Below are positions 1 to 8,254 of a stretch of DNA of 50,654 nt, piece after piece. A program made the translations under genes and the position numbers. The DNA lies in assembly GCA_012798435.1 (NCBI GenBank), contig JAAZNF010000002.1, positions 1-50,654 on the forward strand, given 5' to 3'. This DNA is from Myxococcales bacterium (GTDB lineage Bacteria > Myxococcota > B64-G9). The notes under the pieces are model-generated. The model was not told the origin of the DNA. It did no database searches and saw nothing but the letters and a program-made list of their open reading frames with translations. Positions within the stretch are counted from its first letter, which is position 1. Every line of letters begins with the position of its first letter.

Positions 1-1
1 G

Positions 2-250
2 GCCCGCCTCACCCCCAAGCCCTGGCGCTGCGGGCAGGAGCGCATCAAGATCTCCTTTCCGTTTTCGAACGCCGGACAGGCGGAGCGCTGCGCCCGCTGG
101 GTATCGAGCTACCAGAAACGCCACGCGGCGTTCGCCACCTGCGAACTCGTCGCCACGGTGGGCAACCCGGCCGTCCACCCCGAAATTGCGGCCATGGTCT
201 CCCTCCACGACCAGCGCACCCGTGTGGGGAGCGGCTTGCCGCTGGCTTGA
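2..250 (+). CDS. C-terminal fragment of an unidentified protein (cut by window edge)
   Basis: An open frame enters from the left edge and ends at TGA 248-250, giving 82 residues with no start codon in the window. The fragment is rich in Arg, Ala and His and has three Cys residues. It begins with a Pro-Lys-Pro-Trp-Arg-Cys segment and ends in a short Leu/Pro/Ala tail. I do not recognise a family. Codon choice (mostly G or C in third position) fits a real gene like its neighbours. The 201 bp to the next start hold nothing I could assign beyond the expected upstream region of that gene. Confidence 0.5.
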   Translation, partial: ARLTPKPWRCGQERIKISFPFSNAGQAERCARWVSSYQKRHAAFATCELVATVGNPAVHPEIAAMVSLHDQRTRVGSGLPLA

Positions 251-451
251 ACCCGGCCGTCGAGCGCTCCGCTGCCCTCCTTGACAGCGCGATAGCGGGA
301 CCTGTCCCGACAAATTCCAATCGGTTCCACCCCCCCGATTTCCCCCCAAAACCTCCCGGCGCCTGAATTGACTTTCCCGCTCCTCCGCGCATAGCCTGGG
401 CCCTCTGGCACTTATGGATGTAGAAAAGAACCTGGGTCTTGGAGGCTGCCC

Positions 452-1297
452 ATGAAAATGATCCCGATGGCACCGGTTTTCTGCGGTCTGCTGCTCAATC
501 TGGCCGGGCCCGCCGCGGCCCAGGAGCGCACCTTGGAGTTCCACCCGCTGGGTCTTGCCGACATCAGCCCGCAGTCCGCCCTCTCGCTCGACGCGAACCT
601 GGGCTTCGGCGAAAATTTCCTGGCCTTCGTGCCCAACCTGCGCGTTGGGTACGCCTTCTCGCAGAACTTCTCGGCGGGGTTCGATTGGGGGGCCTCCATC
701 GTGGACCCCGACAGGGGCGACACGGCGTCCTTCGTCAGCGGGTTCCTGCTCAACTTCAAGGGGCGGCACTGCCAGCAGGGCGCCTTCTCCATCTGCATCG
801 GCGTCGATGCCGACATCGGCATCAACCCGTACAACGTCGAAGATCTCGACGCCGAGGAGCTGGCCGCTACCGTGGTCGGCACCGCCATCCCCATGTATCG
901 CTGGAACCTCTACATGCCGGAGAGCCTGGTCATCGATCCCGTGATCGCCCTCTCGGCATCCTCGGACACGTTCTTCGGCCAGGTGGCCCTCGGGCCCTCT
1001 CTCCTCTTCCCGCTGGCGCACACCGAGGGCGATACCGGACGGGACGTGGAGGCCGGGCTGCTGTGGGGCTTCGACGTCGGCCTGCGCCCGATGCCCATGC
1101 TCGATGCGATCTTCGGCGTGATGGGGTTCTCCAGCCTGACGTTTCGCGACAACGACACACTGGTCGCGCTCCAGCTCTGCGCGCGCCTCAACCTGAGATT
1201 CACCCGGCCGTACTTTCGCCTCGTCATCCCCATCGACGACAACTACACCGACCTGCTCAACGTCATCATGACGCTGGGGATCGACATCACGTACTAG
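452..1297 (+). CDS. Exported barrel-like protein, probably outer membrane
   Basis: This 281-residue protein starts with a Sec signal peptide of about 23 residues, with the cleavage site near Ala-Ala-Ala-Gln-Glu. The mature part has alternating hydrophobic and polar stretches, many Gly and aromatic residues (for example NLRVGYAFSQNFSAGFDWG) and a C-terminal strand ending in Thr-Tyr. This is typical of a small outer-membrane beta-barrel whose last residue is aromatic. Two Cys lie close together near residues 108-115. I cannot name a family. It appears to be a single-gene unit: the next gene starts about 145 bp later behind its own ribosome-binding site. A periplasmic beta-sandwich protein would be the main alternative. 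Confidence 0.7.
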   Translation: MKMIPMAPVFCGLLLNLAGPAAAQERTLEFHPLGLADISPQSALSLDANLGFGENFLAFVPNLRVGYAFSQNFSAGFDWGASIVDPDRGDTASFVSGFLLNFKGRHCQQGAFSICIGVDADIGINPYNVEDLDAEELAATVVGTAIPMYRWNLYMPESLVIDPVIALSASSDTFFGQVALGPSLLFPLAHTEGDTGRDVEAGLLWGFDVGLRPMPMLDAIFGVMGFSSLTFRDNDTLVALQLCARLNLRFTRPYFRLVIPIDDNYTDLLNVIMTLGIDITY

Positions 1298-1442
1298 CGG
1301 CCGTTTGCGGACCGTCAGTTCCAGCGCAACCGGGCGCGCGAACTCGCGCACGATCGAGCCGCGGGGGGTGTTCCTCGCCCGTTGAGCCCCGGCCGCGCCG
1401 ATGGTAGGTTGTCCGGCATGGGCCCATGAAAGGAGCGATGAT

Positions 1443-2552
1443 ATGAGAAATGTGTATTGCAGGATGGCGCCGGCTCTGGTGGCGGCCCTCTTCGTCGCGG
1501 GTTGCGGCGGCGGCGGGCAAAAGACCGATGCCGGGACGGACGCGACCACCGACGCCGGGGACGACGCGGGCCATGATGCGGGCACTGATGCCGGCACTGA
1601 CGCCGGCACCGACGCCGGCGGCGACGACGGCGGGACCTCGACGGACGTGGACCTGGGGCGCGACTTCGGCCTGCTCGTCCCGGACGGAACCCAGGTGTGC
1701 GCCATCTCCGGCGCCGGCGACGTCATGCAGGCCTACCGCAACCTGTGCCGCGTCTCGCTCCGGCCGGGCCTGGTGCGCCTGCCCAGGGACGCAAACTCGC
1801 TCGACGTCGACCTGGTCCAGGCGATCGAACTCGGCCCGGCGCGCACCGCGGCCGCTGCCCAGGGCCCCGGGCGCTTCACCCGCTCGCTCCAGGGCACGGA
1901 GCAGAACGGCACCTACTCCTACGAGTACGCCCAGACCTTCACGGCCGGAGGCCGGACGCTGGCGCTCGCCTTCCGCTTCTCCTTCGAGATGCAAGGCGGC
2001 GTGGCGCTCGATCCGCTCATGGCCCTCGATGCGGCGACGCTGGCGTACGATCCGTGGAACCAGGTGCCGTTCGAAAAAGACCGGCTTTTGCTCCGCGCCC
2101 CGCTCACCGATCCGCAGGATCCTTATGCCCGCGAGCTGCGCTTCGCCGGGTGCGACAGCAGCGGCTTCGCCCGCACCCGCGTGGTGGCCGACATCGCCGG
2201 CGGGGACAAGCTCGAACTCTCCTACCGCTGCCCGGAGCACCAGGCGGTCGTCATCAACCTGACGACGGTGTGCCCGTGCGCCATGGAGTCGGCGAAATTC
2301 ACGCGCGGGGACGGCGCGCGCACCGTGACCGACTACTTCCGCCTGGCCATGGTTTCGTACAACCACTGCAACCTGAACCAGGACACGCTGGTCGTGCTGG
2401 ATGACCCCCTGGACGGCGTCTCGGCCGTCCATGTCCCCGGCGGCCCCGACTCGCAGGCCATGGGCAGCTCACCCGCCGAGCTCTACTACCTGGACGCCGA
2501 CCTCCAACGCATCGACACCAAGGCCGTCACCAACTGGACGGTGGACCCGTAG
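1443..2552 (+). CDS. Lipoprotein with DAG-rich linker, paralogue of the gene at 18237-19391
   Basis: ATG 1443 is preferred over the upstream in-frame ATG 1401 because AAAGGAG (about 1428-1434) lies at good spacing and because the protein then begins with a proper lipoprotein signal ending LFVAGC (Cys21). Residues 22-60 are a low-complexity Asp-Ala-Gly/Thr linker. The remaining 300 or so residues are a predicted beta-rich surface domain. This domain shares a pattern with the protein at 18237-19391: SLRPG, then a Gly-Phe/Tyr-rich strand set, then an FRF-x2-E segment and a LDAA-x-L motif. The two are therefore paralogues, but I recognise no known family. It stands alone and is followed by a terminator-like hairpin at 2776-2811. 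Function unknown; probably exposed on the cell surface. Confidence 0.75.
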   Translation: MRNVYCRMAPALVAALFVAGCGGGGQKTDAGTDATTDAGDDAGHDAGTDAGTDAGTDAGGDDGGTSTDVDLGRDFGLLVPDGTQVCAISGAGDVMQAYRNLCRVSLRPGLVRLPRDANSLDVDLVQAIELGPARTAAAAQGPGRFTRSLQGTEQNGTYSYEYAQTFTAGGRTLALAFRFSFEMQGGVALDPLMALDAATLAYDPWNQVPFEKDRLLLRAPLTDPQDPYARELRFAGCDSSGFARTRVVADIAGGDKLELSYRCPEHQAVVINLTTVCPCAMESAKFTRGDGARTVTDYFRLAMVSYNHCNLNQDTLVVLDDPLDGVSAVHVPGGPDSQAMGSSPAELYYLDADLQRIDTKAVTNWTVDP

Positions 2553-2657
2553 CGGCAGGCGCCGCCCCGAAAACCGCCAGGGAAAGAACTCGGAAAAACC
2601 TGCAAACAAGAGACAAACAAGGAAAACCTGGAAGAATCGCTGCCAGCGAAGGATACC

Positions 2658-2714
2658 CGCTTCGATGAAGCGACGCTGGAAAGTAAATGTCTTCTGGTGG
2701 TCCTTCATCGAAGG
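2658..2714. repeat. Two self-complementary hairpins sharing one core
   Basis: In the AT-richer gap after the lipoprotein gene, CGCTTC-GAT-GAAGCG (2658-2672) and CCTTC-ATC-GAAGG (2702-2714) each form a short hairpin. The TTCGATGAAG arm (2661-2670) is also the exact complement of CTTCATCGAA (2703-2712), so the two sites could pair with each other instead. No T-run follows either one. They may be a mutually exclusive RNA fold or a protein-binding pair; nothing more can be said. Confidence 0.3.
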
Positions 2715-2775
2715 TAAAAGATGTGGGGGTGGTTTTCCCTTATCAGCAAGGTTCTTTTTCGGACTATCATGCACG

Positions 2776-2811
2776 GTGAGAGGCGACTCCTGACCGCACC
2801 TCACTTTTTTT
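2776..2811 (+). terminator. Possible intrinsic terminator
   Basis: GTGAG (2776-2780) pairs with CTCAC (2800-2804), with a further GG/CC pair inside the loop, and seven T residues follow (2805-2811). This has the shape of a weak rho-independent terminator. It would end transcription from the lipoprotein gene at 1443-2552, although it is about 220 bp past that stop codon. It lies just before the dispersed element at 2828-2960 and would separate the two transcription units. Confidence 0.4.
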
Positions 2812-2827
2812 CCACATTATTCTCTCT

Positions 2828-2960
2828 GGCACGGCTGTTTAACGGCGGGTCATCCTACGTCGCCCAGCCGGCTCCGCTGCATGGAGGACCCGCCTGGCGC
2901 GCCGCGCCACTGAAAGATCCACAATGGCTCAATCGAGTTGCATATTCGTAAGGTTCGGTC
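2828..2960 (+). repeat. Dispersed structured element, copy 1 (sense +)
   Basis: This 133-nt element has a second copy in opposite orientation at 19441-19580. Positions 2866-2910 match 19491-19535 (reverse complement) at 44 of 45 bases. A long stem can form between GGCGGGTCATCC (2844-2855) and GGAGGACCCGCC (2883-2894), 11 of 12 pairs. Inside it is a smaller CTCC/GGAG hairpin around a GCTGCAT loop that competes with part of the long stem. A second conserved block (about 2923-2960, around TCAATCGA, TTGCA and CGGTC) follows. The element ends 59 nt before the start codon of the lipoprotein gene at 3020. It could be a structured mRNA leader, a promoter/operator module or a small mobile repeat. Confidence 0.65.
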
Positions 2961-3019
2961 AGAGGCGTCTCGGATTGACTACGCGCCGCGAGTGGGTCAA
3001 TGTCGTCATGGAGCCGAAA

Positions 3020-4180
3020 ATGAAGCGAATCTTGTGGACCCTGGTTCTTGCGGGCTTGGGCGTCGTGGGCTGCACCGGAAAGATCACGACCAGCGACGCT
3101 GGGGATGATGCGAGTTCGGCGGACGGCGCCGACTCGGGACCGATCGCCGACGGTGACGGAGCGCCGGCGGACGGCAGGGGCGACGCTGGACTCGATGCGG
3201 GCGACCCGGGTGCTCCGGACGGCGGCGACCGGTCCGCCGACGCGGGCGACGGGAGCGACGCCGGGGGAGACGACGGGCCGCAAGACACGCTCTCCGCGCG
3301 CCACCCCAACGACGTGGGCATGGGCGACGACCCGGCGGTGGTGTGGTTCGAGGACTTCGAGGAGGGCTCGCTCGCGGCCATCGCCGGGCGCTACGACCAG
3401 GTGCGCGACAACGGGCGCTTCACCCTCACCAGCGATACCCCCTCCGGCGCGGGCTTCGCGCTCGCCATGCGTGCCGGCGAGGGGCAGGAGGCGGTGGACC
3501 TCTACAAGATGCTGCCCAGCGGCGAGGAGTGGTACGTGCGCTGGTACGCCAAATACCAGCGCGACATCACCTGGCACCACTCGGGGATGTGGTTCGGCGG
3601 TTACAACCCGCCCTCGCGCTGGCCCAGCCCCGGCGCCGGCACCCGCCCGCGCGGCGACGACCGCTTCTCCATCTCGGTGGAGCCGGTGTTCGGCTCCCCT
3701 GCCCTGCGCTTCGACTTCTACAACTACTGGATGACCATGCACTCCTGGATGGCGAACCCGGTGGACGACGGCACTGCTTACTACGGCAACGCCCTGGTCC
3801 ACCGCAACGACTTCACCGTGGACGAGGAGCACTGGGTGTGCCTGGAGGTCCACGTCCGGCTGAACACGGACCTGGGCAGCGGGCAGGGCGCCATCCTCGA
3901 GGTGTGGAAGAACGACGTCCTCGTGCAGCGCTTCGACGACACCGGCCCGCTCGGCTACTGGATCCGCGACAAGTTCTGCACCGCGGCGGCGGACGGCGCC
4001 GAGTGCACCGACTACCCCGCGCCCTTCGACCAGGTCCTCGACCTGCAATTCCGCTCCACCGCCGATCTCGCGCTCAACGCCTTCTGGCCGCAGAACTACA
4101 TCACCGAGGGCCCGGCCGGCACGCTGACCTTCGACCAGATGGTGGTGGCCACCCGGCGGGTGGGGTGCATGCACCGCTGA
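3020..4180 (+). CDS. Lipoprotein with polysaccharide-lyase-like (concanavalin-fold) domain
   Basis: ATG 3020 is chosen over ATG 3008 and 2924 because GGAG (3010-3013) lies six bases before it and the product then starts MKRILW with lipobox VVGC (Cys18). Residues 19-95 are an Asp/Ala/Gly/Ser linker. The rest begins with a VVWFEDFEEGSL strand and has repeated aromatic strands (EWYVRWYAKY, WHHSGMWFGGYNP, RFDFYNYW, HWVCLEVHVRLN, LDLQFRS). This pattern is typical of the beta-jelly-roll of polysaccharide lyases and LamG-like carbohydrate-binding proteins. I cannot assign a catalytic family or substrate. The dispersed structured element lies just upstream. A role in binding or cutting extracellular polysaccharide is inferred from fold only. 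Confidence 0.7.
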   Translation: MKRILWTLVLAGLGVVGCTGKITTSDAGDDASSADGADSGPIADGDGAPADGRGDAGLDAGDPGAPDGGDRSADAGDGSDAGGDDGPQDTLSARHPNDVGMGDDPAVVWFEDFEEGSLAAIAGRYDQVRDNGRFTLTSDTPSGAGFALAMRAGEGQEAVDLYKMLPSGEEWYVRWYAKYQRDITWHHSGMWFGGYNPPSRWPSPGAGTRPRGDDRFSISVEPVFGSPALRFDFYNYWMTMHSWMANPVDDGTAYYGNALVHRNDFTVDEEHWVCLEVHVRLNTDLGSGQGAILEVWKNDVLVQRFDDTGPLGYWIRDKFCTAAADGAECTDYPAPFDQVLDLQFRSTADLALNAFWPQNYITEGPAGTLTFDQMVVATRRVGCMHR

Positions 4181-4255
4181 AAGACCGCGCCGCGGCCCTG
4201 GACAATACCCGCCCTTGCCGTCCATGATAGGGATAGCTTCCCCGGAGGTGGCCGC

Positions 4256-6343
4256 ATGAGCCGGTATTCCGTCGCCACGATGCTCGGGTTCCTGTGGACC
4301 ATGGCCCTCACAGCCTGCGAGCCCGGCCTCATCGGTGCTCCCGACGGTGGCCCGCTGTGCCGCACGGCCTCCGACTGCGACGACCACGACATCTGCACCG
4401 ACGACTCCTGCGACCCCGAGCGGGGCTGCCAACATGCCTTCAACAGCGCCCCGTGCGACGATGGCCAGGCCTGCTCGCAGAACGACCACTGCCAGGAGGG
4501 CCGGTGCGTCGGTGCCCCCGTCGAAAACTGTGACGACGGCAACGCCTGCACCACCGACACCTGCCAGGACGGCGTGGGCTGCGTCCACCTTCCGAACACC
4601 GCCGCCTGCGACGACGGCGACGCCTGCACCACGAGCGACGCCTGCACCCAAGGGGCGTGCCGGGGAGGCCCGGCGCTGTCCTGCGACGATGGCAACGGCT
4701 GCACCGACGACGCCTGCGACCCGGCCTCGGGCTGCACGCACGCCTTCAACACCGCCCCTTGCGACGACGGCGACGCCTGCACCGGAAGCGATGCCTGCGC
4801 CCAGGGCTCCTGCCGGGGCGGCCCCGCGCTCGCCTGCGACGACGGCAACGCCTGCACCGACGACGCCTGCGACCCGGCCTCGGGCTGCACGCACGCCTTC
4901 AACACCGCCCCTTGCGACGACGGCGACGCCTGCACCGGAAGCGACGCCTGCGCCCAGGGCTCCTGCCGAGGCGGCCCGGCGCCATCCTGCGACGACGGCA
5001 ACGGCTGCACCCATGACGCCTGCGACCCGGCCTCGGGCTGCCTGCACACCAACGCCTGCGACCCGCACGCGACCTGCCAGGCCGGCACCTGCGTTTGTCT
5101 GCCGGGATACAGCGGCGACGGCTTCACCTGCGTCTCCCCCTGCGGCGACGGGGAGTGCGGCGCCGGCGAGACGCTGGCGAGCTGCCCGCAGGACTGCGAC
5201 TTCACCTTGGTGGTGGTGTTGGAATCTTCGCTCGAAAGTGGGCTCGCCTCCCAGTTCGAGCAGTACCGGCAGGACGTCTCGGCCGCGGGCCGGCGGGTGT
5301 ACGCCGTGACCTTCCCGGGGGGCACGGCCGCCGACCTGCGCACCTTCCTGGCCCAGCAGGTCACCGAGCGCGGCGTCGAGGGCGCCTGGCTGGTGGGCAA
5401 CCTGCCGGCGGCCTGGTACGAGCAGACGGCCTTCTCCACCGCCGAGCAGTTCCCGTGCGACGTGTACCTCCTCGATCACACCGCGACATGGACCGACGCC
5501 GACGCCGACGGCCGCTTCGACGCCCACACCCAGATCAGCGCCACCTTCTTCGTCTCGCGGCTGCTGGGCACGCTCTCCCAGCTCCAGGGTTACTTCGCCA
5601 AGCTGCACGCCTACCGCACCGCAGGGTCGCTCGTCGCACCCAGCGCCTTCATCTTCAAGGACGACGACTGGGCCACCTACATCCCCGGCTACGACTGGGG
5701 GCTGGATGCCCTCTACCTCACCCGCCACAAGATCGAGGACACCGCCCAGACCACGCGGGCCAACTACATCGCGCGCATGGAGGGCGACGGCGCCGAGTTC
5801 GTGTACCAGTGGATCCACTCCAGCCCGACGACCCTGTACATCGCCGGCACCGGCTCCGGCACGGTGAACACCGACCAGATCGTCGCTGGCGACCACCGCG
5901 CCTCGTTCTACAACCTGTTCGACTGCTCGGCCTCACGCTTCACCGAGACCAACCTGGGCATGACTTACGTGGTGCGCACCAGCCGCGGGCTGGCCACCAT
6001 CGGCTCCACCAAGACCGGCGGCATCTACTCGCCCGCGACCTTCCACGCGCGTCTCGCGGCCGGGGACACCTGGGGCGAGGCCTTCCGGCAGTGGTACGAC
6101 AGCACCGGGCGCTGGGACGACGAGTGGTACCTGGGCATCGTGATCCTGGGCGATCCGCTGCTCACCATCGACGGCGACACGCGCGGCCTGATCGCTGATA
6201 TCCAAGTGCCCGAGCCGACCGAGGAGCAGCGCCAGGCGCTATGGGAGAGCATGCGCCGGCGGGCGGCGGATGTCCGGCTGGGCACCTTCGAGGAGTACCG
6301 CGCTGCGCACCCGGAGTTCTTTGACGCCAAGTATCCCCGGTGA
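4256..6343 (+). CDS. Lipoprotein with Cys-rich repeats and a C25 (gingipain)-like domain
   Basis: GGAGG lies about eight bases before ATG 4256, and the signal peptide ends LTAC (Cys21). Residues 36-290 are Cys-rich repeats of the CDDGNACTDDACDP type, then an EGF-like turn and a CGDGEC-x10-CPQDC segment. From residue about 318 a new domain starts with FTLVVVLESS. It has a caspase/gingipain-type layout: YQWIHSSP with His521, then FDCSAS with Cys557, then an ATIGSTKTG strand and a VILGDPLLT end. In peptidase family C25 the catalytic His and Cys sit about 33 residues apart on equivalent strands; here they are 36 apart. The His is followed by Ser rather than Gly, so activity is not certain. Probably a surface Cys peptidase. 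Confidence 0.75.
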   Translation: MSRYSVATMLGFLWTMALTACEPGLIGAPDGGPLCRTASDCDDHDICTDDSCDPERGCQHAFNSAPCDDGQACSQNDHCQEGRCVGAPVENCDDGNACTTDTCQDGVGCVHLPNTAACDDGDACTTSDACTQGACRGGPALSCDDGNGCTDDACDPASGCTHAFNTAPCDDGDACTGSDACAQGSCRGGPALACDDGNACTDDACDPASGCTHAFNTAPCDDGDACTGSDACAQGSCRGGPAPSCDDGNGCTHDACDPASGCLHTNACDPHATCQAGTCVCLPGYSGDGFTCVSPCGDGECGAGETLASCPQDCDFTLVVVLESSLESGLASQFEQYRQDVSAAGRRVYAVTFPGGTAADLRTFLAQQVTERGVEGAWLVGNLPAAWYEQTAFSTAEQFPCDVYLLDHTATWTDADADGRFDAHTQISATFFVSRLLGTLSQLQGYFAKLHAYRTAGSLVAPSAFIFKDDDWATYIPGYDWGLDALYLTRHKIEDTAQTTRANYIARMEGDGAEFVYQWIHSSPTTLYIAGTGSGTVNTDQIVAGDHRASFYNLFDCSASRFTETNLGMTYVVRTSRGLATIGSTKTGGIYSPATFHARLAAGDTWGEAFRQWYDSTGRWDDEWYLGIVILGDPLLTIDGDTRGLIADIQVPEPTEEQRQALWESMRRRAADVRLGTFEEYRAAHPEFFDAKYPR
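4607..5065 (+). repeat. Three in-frame 153-bp tandem repeats encoding Cys-rich modules
   Basis: Units begin at 4607, 4760 and 4913, exactly 153 bp (51 codons) apart, each starting at the first Cys codon of CDDGDACT. The second and third are nearly identical in DNA sequence, while the first and the end of the third have diverged. Each unit carries ten Cys residues. The identity suggests recent duplication or gene conversion and makes this stretch prone to copy-number change and assembly collapse. Confidence 0.85.
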
Positions 6344-6370
6344 GCGACTCCCGCGACTCCTTTCCCCAGG

Positions 6371-8110
6371 TCACTCGCCCAGCGAGAGCACGAGCCTCGA
6401 TGTTCCGTCGAGGTAGAGCGTCTCGGTGACCGCGACCGACGAGGCGGCGTCGGCGTAGAAGTGTTCGCCGTTGTTTGGGTTCCGCTCGAAGCGGGGGTAG
6501 TTGCTGCCGGTCACGATCAGCCCCACCCGGTGGCCGGCCGCGAACCGGTAGCCGAGGTCGTTCACCATGTCGACGGTGAGGGCGTACCGTTCGCCGGAGA
6601 CGACCGGCGAGGTCTGCGAAAAATCCTCGCGCAATTTCAGCCGTCGGATGCCGTCGGCGATGAGAAGGTGCTTGCCGTCCGGCCCGACATCCGTGAGCCG
6701 AACGGCGAAGTCGGTGTCCGCGCCGGTGGTGGAGACCGCGAGTTCGACCGTCATCCGCCCCCGCACGGTCAGCGGCGCCGAAAGCTCGGGGCCGACAAAG
6801 GAGAGCGCGTCCGCCCGCGCCAGCACCTCGTCTTGGAGCCGCGGGCCATGCCGAAGCGTCGGCAGCAGGGTCTGTCCCCCCACCGTCGGGGACGGATCGT
6901 CGGGGTCGAAGGGGAAACTTACGCTCGCCGCCTGCGGCGCGGACTCGGAGAGCGATCCGCCGGAAACGAGGTAATAGACGCGCTCGAGCCCCGCCGGCGG
7001 CCAGGTGCCGGACTCTTCGCCACCTGCTCCTCCGAGCGTCCAGCGCGCCTCGGGCCATGCGGCGGCCTGGTTCTGGATACCGCGCAAATGAAAATCGAAG
7101 AAGAGCAGGCTATCGCGCTGTATGGTCTTATCGGCATCGACAAAGAGCTTCTCTTGGGCGTCGAGTTCGCGACCCGCGCCGGAGCTCTCGCCGCCCACCG
7201 CGAAGTGAATCCAGGGGCCGACGAGCAGCCGGTGTTTCTCCCGGATCGCCGCGTTGGAGGTCGTCCGCACGGCCTCGAAATCGCGCAGCGTGCCGGCGTT
7301 GTAGAGGTCATACCAGCCGGCCACCACCAGCGCTGGCGCGCTGACCTTGCCAAGGTCGATCAGCGTCTCGGCAAGCCTCCACAGATTGTCTCGCAGCGGA
7401 TGGTCCTTCAAGATGTCGATGCCGAAATAGGCGGAGATGAAGTCGAAGTACTCCTTTCGCAGCACGCCGCCCGGGTAGTACTGCGTGTAGGTCTGGTTGG
7501 CCTGACAGAAGATGGGGACCAGGGCACTGAGGTGCGGCGGCCGCTGCACGGCGGTCCGCCACTGTTGCTGGCACAGCGCCGACACCCCCCAGGTGCCGAC
7601 CTTCCCATCCGACCATGCCTGCGAGGCGATCCATTCCACCACGTCGTAGCCATCCTGGGCGTACGGCTGCGTCCCCGAGACCGCGGCGTCCTTGGAACCG
7701 AAGAACCCCCGCCAGTCCACCACCACGAAGGCGTAGTCGCGGCTGCCAAAGAGCGGCTCGTTTTCGGGATGGGCAAACCACATGCTGCGGGCGTTCTCCT
7801 TGTTGTAGGGGGTCTGGATCAGGATCGCCGGCAGGCGACAGGCGCTGTTTGCCGGCCGGCGCACGAAGGCGGCCAGGGCCTTCCCGTCGCGCGTCGGGAT
7901 GGAGACGTCCTCGAAGAGGTAGGCGGCGCAGTCGATCGCCTCATCTCCACCGTCCTCTCCACCGTCGCCCTGGTCCGTCCCGAAAAGATCCCCGCCATCG
8001 GCCGCTTCGCCGTCGCCATCCGGGCCGGCGTCTCTCGGCGTCTGCGAGGAACCACAGGCCGCAAGCGCCAGCGAAAGGAACAGCGCAAAGGCTTTACCCG
8101 ACGTTTTCAT
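6371..8110 (-). CDS. CocE/NonD-type alpha/beta-hydrolase lipoprotein
   Basis: The ATG at 8110 has AAGGAG upstream. A lipoprotein signal ends LAAC (Cys19) and an Asp/Gly linker follows to about residue 60. The body matches the CocE/X-Pro dipeptidyl-peptidase (S15) family: VSIPTRDG at the start, IQTPYNKE, VVDWRGFFGS, then the nucleophile region GVSALC with Ser177, GWYDLYN with Asp268 and GPWIHF with His302, followed by a C-terminal jelly-roll. In most relatives the nucleophile elbow reads GxSYxG; here the last Gly is Cys180, so substrate range may differ. Family members hydrolyse acyl or peptidyl bonds (cocaine esterase, glutaryl-7-ACA acylase). It faces the gene at 4256 tail to tail. Confidence 0.85.
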   Translation of the reverse strand: MKTSGKAFALFLSLALAACGSSQTPRDAGPDGDGEAADGGDLFGTDQGDGGEDGGDEAIDCAAYLFEDVSIPTRDGKALAAFVRRPANSACRLPAILIQTPYNKENARSMWFAHPENEPLFGSRDYAFVVVDWRGFFGSKDAAVSGTQPYAQDGYDVVEWIASQAWSDGKVGTWGVSALCQQQWRTAVQRPPHLSALVPIFCQANQTYTQYYPGGVLRKEYFDFISAYFGIDILKDHPLRDNLWRLAETLIDLGKVSAPALVVAGWYDLYNAGTLRDFEAVRTTSNAAIREKHRLLVGPWIHFAVGGESSGAGRELDAQEKLFVDADKTIQRDSLLFFDFHLRGIQNQAAAWPEARWTLGGAGGEESGTWPPAGLERVYYLVSGGSLSESAPQAASVSFPFDPDDPSPTVGGQTLLPTLRHGPRLQDEVLARADALSFVGPELSAPLTVRGRMTVELAVSTTGADTDFAVRLTDVGPDGKHLLIADGIRRLKLREDFSQTSPVVSGERYALTVDMVNDLGYRFAAGHRVGLIVTGSNYPRFERNPNNGEHFYADAASSVAVTETLYLDGTSRLVLSLGE

Positions 8111-8254
8111 GCGACTATCTCCTTCTCGCTCAGCCCGGCTCGCTCGCCACCCTGGCGCGCGTCCTGCCCGGGTTGTATCTCAAGACCAGTCAAGCTCTTT
8201 TTCGCCGGGGCGCAAGGCCATGATACCAGAACGTTCACCGGCTGCACTTCTTCC

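Noticed and set aside
2906-2912. GCCACTG resembling part of a cobalamin riboswitch
   Set aside because: The second copy of the element reads GCCACAA there, and no B12-box sequence or cobalamin gene follows.
4607-5065. CRISPR-like periodicity
   Set aside because: Repeats are exactly in frame, have no spacers and encode Cys-rich protein modules.
2855-5896. A 1013-codon open frame on the minus strand opposite two lipoprotein genes
   Set aside because: Its product is low-complexity Gly/Val/Ala repeats that mirror the Cys-rich tandem repeats of the real plus-strand gene.
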